Shown: in pieces, positions 45,601 to 64,000 of the stretch
Layout: each line of letters opens with the position of its first letter
Numbering within the stretch: position 1 is the first letter of the stretch
DNA from: Chrysaora quinquecirrha
Taxonomy: Eukaryota > Cnidaria > Scyphozoa > Semaeostomeae > Pelagiidae
DNA length: 64,000 nt
Direction: 5' to 3'
Assembly: GCA_014526335.1 (NCBI GenBank)
Contig: JACTAT010000040.1
Location: 3,367,320-3,431,319, forward strand
Notes under the pieces: generated by a model
What the model saw: the letters and a program-made list of their open reading frames with translations, nothing else
Told to the model about the DNA's origin: nothing
The model's database searches: none
Made by a program: the position numbers and the translations under genes

Positions 45601-48600
45601 GGATTTTGTGTATACGAGTTAGATTTGAGTTTTTTTGGCTGGGGTGACTACTAGGGCCCCGGCAAAACGATCCAGGCATTGTTTGTTAAATATTTAAAAT
45701 TTGCTTGTCAGATACAACGTTTGACCGTTTCGCTGCATCACGAAACATTGCTCGTCAAACACCATTTTCTCCTTAAACATTTTGTTCATAGAAGAATAAA
45801 ATGTTTTGACGCATTAAAAACATTGCTTAGAGAATTCTGCTTGTCAAGCAATGTTTAATGACGTTGCAAAACGGTCATTCAAAAATTATTTGTACAGCAG
45901 ATTTCAAATATTTGTTCAAACAATGTTAATTTTTGGTCAGGCCCTGTCGAGCAAAAAAGATATTGAACTGCTTCAAAAACATCACGCAACGAATTCTACT
46001 TACTGTATTGTGTTTTTAAAAGAATGTTTTATGACGTGGCAAAACTGTCAAACATTGATTTATAAGCCAATTCAAAATATTTAAAAAACAATGTCTAATC
46101 GTTTCGCCGGGACCTTATGATGACTATTTTTGAGCTAACAGTATCAGCGGGCTAGGACACACTTTCTTATTATGTACTCTCGGATAAAGTACAGCACTGA
46201 AATCGTTCCTGGAGCCACAAACAATAACGCATTTACCACTAATGCACCAATTTTTCAAGGACGTGTAGCGTGTTGGGCTCTTTGGATGGAGTGAGAGAGA
46301 GACACAGCCTGAGGCAAGGCCCGAGGGCCTAAACCTCGATAGAATAAGACCACAATTTCTTGTGACTGATTTCTTATCCTTCTATCGACGAACTCCTTTT
46401 AGCATGCATGTTCACATCAATTTAACATGTAAATAAACAATAGCCAGAAACGTATACTAGGATCTTACAACTTAACATGTTGATGTTTGACGCCAAAGGC
46501 GAGATGTCCAAATTATGACACATTAATCTAAACACCTTTAATTACATAGAACCACCGACTCATTACAGACGTTATGACGGAATTTTACTGTACTAAATGA
46601 ATACTGCAGATTGTGTTGACTTCGTAATGCAAAGTATTTCTAACAAACAAAGTTCAGCAATAAGCAAACGAAGGATACAAAAATAATAGTACCGTCAATG
46701 TCCCATAGTTTCCAAGTTCCATCTTTCGAAATTGAGGCTACCCTAGAGAGCAAAGATGAGTGTGGATTAATTGCCAAAATAATACTTAATCATTGTACTT
46801 CGGTTGAAAGCAGTTAAATTGGCACAATCCTGATTAAATACAGGCTTAATGCTTTAAGGTAACGATTGCTGAAGGGGGAAAAGGGTATGCATCTTTTGAC
46901 TGGAAAAGAGTGTAAGTTCGAAACTCTGCAAAACCATTAATGTTAGGGTGCATACGTGTCATTGAAAACCCATGTGCACCCTCTCTCGAAATGGGTCATA
47001 TTGGTTTTTTCTGGCATACCAAAAGCCAGAAAAGCTTTACTATCTTATACACAACACATCTTAGTTTACAGCAAAGGCAATAGAAGGATGGAAAATATGA
47101 AAAGAAGTCAAATGCAAACTCAACATTAAAAAAATAACAGGAAAGGAAAAAAATGCACAACTCACTTTTTAGAATCACTAGAGAAAGAAAATGAAAGGAC
47201 TCCTGCTGAGTGACCCTTCAGCTCTAAAGCTCTTGAAGCCTACAAAATGGAACGATAGTATTCAGATTAATTTAAACTTAACAGAAAAGAAAGGATCTGC
47301 TAAGAACCAAACTAACTCTTGTTACCGTTAAAGCACCGTATTAAACGGAGCTTATATCTATTCTTAAAAAATGAAAACGAGGCGGCTATTCATGGCAGTG
47401 TTACATGCATCTAGTGAGCACTACAGTTGTTAAACTTTAAGGAGAAAGGCAACCAAAGCAACATTATATGAAAATAGCACTGAAAAATTAAGGCAGTTGC
47501 TCGAATAATCTTGAAAAGTTCTGGCCCGGCCTATTTAGAATTAAGCGTGCTCACAGATCGTTCATATACTTCATTCAATTTATCAATGTAACTCAAAATC
47601 AATACATCGGTAGTAAACTACGAATCGTGTAGTTAACCTAGCCCTAGACATACTACATGTCTCTAGTTTACGCTCCTCAAATTTTGATTTGATGCTCAAC
47701 ATTCAGCGATTAAAAAACTGCTACAACAAGATCAATCGTAGCAGTGGAAGTCATTAGTTAGGAGACAATTAGCCGACAATCCTTGATAAAAACCCAGGGC
47801 TAAACAACGTTTTCTGAAAGAAGGTAAAGTTCAAGTGTCTTTAACCACTGTTGACTGCTTTTCTCTTTCGATTCACTGTTTGTTGCACTGTGAGACAACA
47901 TTAGAATAAAGGGGAAACGAAAGTAACAACGTTTAAACTAATTAGTTTTTGTGAGGAAAAGACATACCTGCTTAAATTCTCCAAGTTTGTCAAATTCAAC
48001 ATACCACATTTTTATATCTGATGTAAAACCTACAAAACAAATGGTTAATGAACATTAGAAACAGTCAAATTTGTACAATAATCAAAAAATATATCAGGTA
48101 GGATGACAGGTGCTGTGGCATCATGTGAGTGTAGCAATGTATGTCTATGTGATAATGATATCTTTAAATTACATAACAGGACAAGTACAATACTTGTTTT
48201 CAGCCTGGTGTACAAAGAAAATATAAGTGATATTGGGAGCAAAGTGGAGTCGAGGTTCAAGCCCCAGCCATTGCAGCGTTTAAACCAGAGTTGAGGTATC
48301 GTTTTAGTTAATCTACTTATAAGAGATTGTTACGGTAGTGACTGGAATTTGATGCATGCATCAGAAGGGGAAGATGCAGCGCGACTGGTTTTTGCATAAA
48401 AAGTAAAGTAAGAATAAGGATTACAGACAAATTCATTCACCTGATGCTGCGACTAGATTTCCACATGGAGACATAGATGCATATGAGTTATAAACAAGAA
48501 GGGTATCGATTGTTGCTAAAACTTCTCCTGTAGAAAATAATAAATTACAAGAGTAAGAAATATCAATAATATATGACTCATTTTTGCGTGGTACAAAAAT

Positions 48601-51051
48601 TTCAAATTGGGAGAAACAGCGGAAACATTTCTGGACATACACTGAAAAGCTTTTTTGTCTGACACTCCTCAGAGTAAAAACGTCTGAAACAGACCGAAAC
48701 AATTGACTAGGTTGGAATTTATACCCAGGTGCAGATCGAAATGCACAAAGAGCTTCCTGCTGTATCCCTCAAGCTGATTGGTGTTTAAATCACAATGCCA
48801 ATTTGGCTCCACTTTCCGATTGGTACAAAACATGCATTCCTTTGCCTCGTCAACCAACAAATCAATCAATCAATCAGTCGATCACTCAGTTTTAACTGAT
48901 CAATTGATTAATTTACCTTTCAGAGTCCAGATTATAATTGTTGTATCCTTGCTTGCAGACATGACAAACTTCCCAGTAGATGAAATACCAACATTAATGA
49001 TTTCAGTTTTGTGAACTTTGGGAAAATCTTCGGCTTCTGTTGTTATGAATGCAGGTGTTGCTCCTTCTTTTTTCTTGTTAATTTTGAAGATTCTAATGGT
49101 GTTATGAACAGCCAGAGATGCAATGAAAGCTCTGTAATTTCAAGAGAATTTCGAAAATGGAACAAATACGTCACTTTGCATCTTTCAGAAAGATGGCAAT
49201 AAATGGTAATAACCACAACAACAATGATGATGATGAAGTTGATAACAATGACAACATCGAGGATGATGATGATGACATTATGATGAAAATTATGCTAATG
49301 GCAATGACAAAGATAATGACAATGATGATAATGATGAAGATAAAGACAATAATGATGATGATGATGATCATGATGCTTGTGCTGATCATGAAAATGATGA
49401 TGATGATGATTATGATTATGATCACATGAAGATGACCATTATGATAATGATGATGATTAACAAAATCATCATTGTGATATGACAACTGATGATGATAACG
49501 ATGATGATGATGATGATGCTGACAATGGTTAATTGATGAATCAATCAATCAGAATCAATCAATCAATCAATCAATGAAGGAAGCAACAATCAACCAATAA
49601 AATATCTTGCTTTGCAAGGTAAAGAAGTATACAATGTTACCTTGAATCAGGACTAAAAGATGTTGATGTTGCATGGTCAAGTTCAACATTGGCTCTTATA
49701 TACCTTGAATGATAAAGGAGAGAAAAAGCTTAGTTTACAATATGAATCATTGATCATTGTTTTGAGCAAAAGAGCAGCATGTCAAATCAGCAGGTGTGAT
49801 TACGTAGCCCCAAGGCTGGCTCTGGTCCTCCACAGCCTTGGTGTTATCTGCTGATGTGTTTCTTGGGGAGGGTGGGACTAACAACAGATATTTGGCATTT
49901 TAAAAGGCATACAGTTCTTTCTATTGCACTCACAACAGTTGTCAACAACTAGCACTCCATAGATCACTTCGGTAGATGGCTGACAGCATTAAAATTTTTT
50001 GAAATCACAAGATATAGAGTTTACCTTGCAAAAATCGTATAAAGCATCTAAAACTTAGTCTAGGTTTCACTGTCATAGCGCTTGCATTCTTAATTTTATG
50101 AGCACTCAAAGTTCCTGATTTCATGAAGGTCTTCACCGCAAAAAATGAACTTGGTGAAATTTGTTATCCCCACTCGGTCAAAGCCCTAATAAAATCGTAA
50201 ACTCTGAATGTTCGTAAAATTGATAATAGAAGTGCTGAGATAGTAAAACCTTGCATCTAGACTTATTTTTGGATGCTTTATGCAATTTTTGCATCAAAAA
50301 GTTGATATCTTGCGATTTCAAAAAATTTTAATTCTACCGAAGTGATCGTTAGCAAGTAGTGCCACCACTGATAACCTTATGAGATGATTATTGGTTGACA
50401 CACCCCTTTTGCCAGTTTGCAGAGTATGGCAGTTTTCAACGAGATCTTGGGTACCTATGCAAGAGCCACTTTCTATTATGCTTTACTATTGTTCTATTGT
50501 TCATCTTGGGTGTGCAAGTGCCATACTCGACAGTCTGTTTTGGGTATTGGGCCTCCAAAGTACTGGTCTGATGCATGTACCTGTGTTCTTTTTCTGTAAA
50601 TTCCTTTGTCATCCACAAACGTATTGTTCTATCTGCAAAAAATGCAAACTAAAAGTCAGTATATAATCTACATATATATTGTATTACAAAGGAAACTTTG
50701 ATTCTTGACAGCAATTTTACCTTCAGAACAGGAGCTGAGATATTTGCCACAGACACTGAATTCTAATTGCATTATTGCACCAGTGTGTCCTTTCAAAGTT
50801 GCCTGCATCATTGGATGGGAAAATTGAGTTTCCTTTGCTTTAAATTTGCCTTGAACGTTTTTCTTTTTCGATTCCTGCATTTTCTCGCTTTGGCTCTGTC
50901 CATTTTCTTTGAGCTTTTCTTCGTTCGAAGCTGTCTTGTTTTCACCTGGTTTTCTTTTGTTGAAAATAACCAAAATTGCAAGAACGAACCCTCCAAAGAA
51001 AACCGTCAAGACTATAATCGACAATAACTGTGTTCCACTTGCTTCATCCAT
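42694..51051 (-). CDS. TBL2: Transducin beta-like protein 2 (WD40 repeat, ER membrane), complete
   Basis: Eleven exons: 50721-51051 (ATG), 50581-50632, 49641-49703, 48917-49131, 48441-48527, 47968-48029, 47166-47239, 46693-46742, 45267-45470, 44200-44360 and 42694-42729 (TAA). Sum 1,335 nt, 444 residues, close to human TBL2 (about 447). TBL2 is an ER-anchored WD40 protein linked to PERK signalling in mammals. N-terminal membrane segment LLSIIVLTVFFGGFVLAILV, then a basic/polar linker, then WD repeats: THPMM-type start SHPMMQATLKGHTGAIMQLE, DRTIRLWMTKEF, DFPKVHKTEIINVG, DTTIIIWTLKG, GFTSDIKMWYVEFDKLGEF, ALELKGHSAGVLSF, SKDGTWKLWDID, GDRTIRVWHNPVG. A short C-terminal helix ends EQQIREAK. All exon phases agree, with no breaks. 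Introns carry repeats of five families. Confidence 0.95.
43335..43445. repeat. Interspersed repeat shared with 7530-7672 (inverted)
   Basis: Contains TGCCACACCCAAAACACGCC and GGGGGAAGGTTGAACACTTC, the complement of phrases near 7560 and 7630. It lies in the last TBL2 intron. Confidence 0.5.
44563..44963. repeat. CACGC-TIR foldback MITE, copy 5
   Basis: 401 bp, flanked by TA at 44561-44562 and 44964-44965. It lies in inverted orientation relative to copies 1 and 2, with which it is nearly identical over long stretches. It lies in a TBL2 intron. Confidence 0.8.
45652..46118. repeat. AACATTG foldback family, copy 7
   Basis: Starts AGGGCCCCGGCAAAACGATCC and ends TAATCGTTTCGCCGGGACCTT; several internal GTCAAACATTG blocks. 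It lies in a TBL2 intron. Confidence 0.65.
48108..48372 (+). repeat. SINE family A, copy 4 (divergent)
   Basis: Head AGGTGCTGTGGCATCATG, B-box-like GGTTCAAGCCCCAGCC at 48255, then GAGTTGAGGTATCG and TTAGTTAATCTACTTA. A foreign segment of about 70 bp seems to separate head and B box. It lies in a TBL2 intron. Confidence 0.55.
48648..48790. repeat. Dispersed repeat family E, copy 2
   Basis: TTTTTTGTCTGACACTCCTC, GGTTGGAATTTATACCCAGG and AATGCACAAAGAG, parallel to 14835. It lies in a TBL2 intron. Confidence 0.55.
49205..49540. repeat. Long (GAT)n/(AAT)n imperfect microsatellite
   Basis: About 330 bp of GATGATGAT with interruptions, ending in AATCAATCAATC runs near 49550, between TBL2 exons 48917-49131 and 49641-49703. 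Open frames rich in Asp or Met/Ile on either strand are artefacts of it. Confidence 0.9.
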
Positions 51052-52023
51052 GTTTAATGCTATCAAATACTAACTGTAATTTTATGAGAAAATCACACGA
51101 AAAAACACAGGAAGAAACTTTTTCAGACTGGCCTAAGGACACGAAGAATAACCTCCTTGTGAAATCGAGGAGGAAACTGTGCAGCTGTGACGTCACATAA
51201 TCTATTTTTTTTGAATTTTTGACCGCACTTTTCGTCTGAAAAAGAGCTAAAAATATTAAAGCATACAGGATAGCGACTGCATGAAAAGAACATTTGTCAA
51301 ATTAAGTAATTTCATATAATATTTATCATACTAAAATACATTTACGTAAAATTTATTAATCAAATATAACACTGCATTTGTGTAGTGCGATGTGCATTTA
51401 TAAAGGAGAATCAGTTGTGTTCTTTTTAATAAATGCAGCAGCCTAACAAAGTTTTCCTGTGATGATATACATTGCTACGCTTTCTAAAACTCCACGGAAT
51501 ACGCATCGAAAAGGAATTATTTTGCTGTATTTGCCCAGAGGAACACTCCTTTCGTTCTTTCGCAAATAAAACCCGAGATAAAAGTAGAATAACCCTTACA
51601 GCCCCTTACACAAGTCACACATAGTTAAAACCACATACCTAAATCAAAATTTAGAAAATGTTTAAAAAACTACACATTTTCAGCTGAAAGCGAATACATT
51701 CTATAAGAATCTTGGTAATGTGTAAAAGCTGCGGAAAAGCTGAGTTCTTGCCTTGGATTTAGACTTAAATTCTAAATACCTATATGCAATAAGAGTTTAC
51801 TGCAAATAAAAACGAAAAAATGCGTCTATATACTAAATAACGTTCAGACACTTTGTTAAAATATACGTTCTACTACTATAGTATATGTAACAACACACTG
51901 CATTTGAGTCGTATGGTAAAAGAAAGCAACCTGATTGCGAATCGTAGACACTTTATGCAATATGCAATTACTATGATTATGCCTTATCGTGGGGAAATCC
52001 ATTTGCCGTAATTCTACTTAACG

Positions 52024-52160
52024 CGGGGGCAAACCGTGCGTCCACTACGTGTTGTTTATTAGGCCAACATCTACAGCAAACCGTGCCAACATGTTGGCCA
52101 ACAATTGTTGGTGGCGATGTTGATTTTTGGCCAACATGTGGACACGGTTTGCGCCCGGCT
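52024..52160. repeat. Foldback MITE with GGGGGCAAACCGTG termini
   Basis: Left GGGGGCAAACCGTGCGTCCAC pairs with right GTGGACACGGTTTGCGCCC; centre CAACATGTTGGCCAACAATTG is itself palindromic. It lies between the TBL2 5' end and the rabphilin 3' end. No other feature was seen in 51060-52575. Confidence 0.7.
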
Positions 52161-52575
52161 TAAGATGTTTTCATATTGAATTTGAACCATATTACACCCC
52201 AGCATATTTTGTTCATCCCAGATATATTTGACACACTTTATCAAGTGTGACGGGGGGTTTGGTTGCGAAATGCGAATAATGGTGCATTTGGATGATTGTA
52301 AACAATCGGTTAAACAATCTTTCTGTCATCTTAAACACACCAAAAGTTCCTTACTTTTCTAGGCTTTTGAAATCTCAGCAAGCCTACAGGTCTATGGGAA
52401 TTTCAACTTGTAGGCTCTACTATGCTGCCTGTTTATTGGGTCTACTGGAGGCTATTCCCCAAGAGTTACGTTAATTGAACTATACAGTATTTCTTTATAT
52501 CTACCTCTACCTACATATACACATTTTAATAACAGTACCTTAGTCAAAAAAATTTGATTTCAAATACCTCAATGT

Positions 52576-64000
<11,425 letters not shown>

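Noticed and set aside
49157..49548. Asp-, His- or Ile-rich open frames on both strands
   Set aside because: They are translations of the (GAT)n microsatellite inside a TBL2 intron; the same applies to 59179-59439.

Overview
This is eukaryotic nuclear DNA from an animal: about 36% GC by eye, genes cut into many short exons with GT-AG introns, and introns and spacers crowded with SINEs, foldback MITE-like elements, minisatellites and simple repeats. No species can be named. The gene content (TMC channel, SET1-type methyltransferase, FUS/EWS/TAF15-type RNA-binding protein, class A GPCR, TBL2, rabphilin) and the CCTCGAATAAGCCCC-type palindromic elements fit a non-vertebrate metazoan. A cnidarian is my best guess, and a weak one.

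Layout. (1) About 0.77-6.27 kb, plus strand: the 3' half of a transmembrane channel-like (TMC) gene. (2) 8.5-21.4 kb, minus: a SETD1/SET1 COMPASS H3K4 methyltransferase, convergent with TMC, with RRM, WDR5-binding-type motif, N-SET, SET and post-SET all recognisable. (3) 22.1-32.2 kb, minus: a complete FET-family (FUS/EWS/TAF15-like) protein with SYGQ-rich domain, RGG, RRM, RGG, RanBP2 zinc finger and RGG. (4) 33.2-34.3 kb, minus: an intronless class A GPCR. (5) About 34.9-38.7 kb, minus: a set of phase-compatible exons that I read as an unrecognised gene. (6) 42.7-51.05 kb, minus: a complete TBL2 gene. (7) 52.6 kb to the window end, minus: a rabphilin-3A-like gene with FYVE-type Rab-binding domain, C2A and C2B, whose 5' end lies beyond the window.

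Three of the genes (SETD1, FET, GPCR) each contain one place where an otherwise convincing reading frame breaks and a single added base in a short homopolymer would reconnect it. This points to consensus indel errors, although true lesions cannot be excluded. At least six foldback families and three tRNA-derived SINE families are repeated through the introns. One foldback family (TIR starting CACGC, TA target duplication) has five copies. The genes do not form one pathway; they look like ordinary housekeeping, neuronal and sensory genes. The combination SETD1 + FET + rabphilin/DOC2-type gene resembles human 16p11.2 (SETD1A, FUS, DOC2A) and may be a remnant of ancient linkage.

Exon limits were assigned by hand from splice signals, phase continuity and family similarity. 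Individual boundaries may be off by a base or two.
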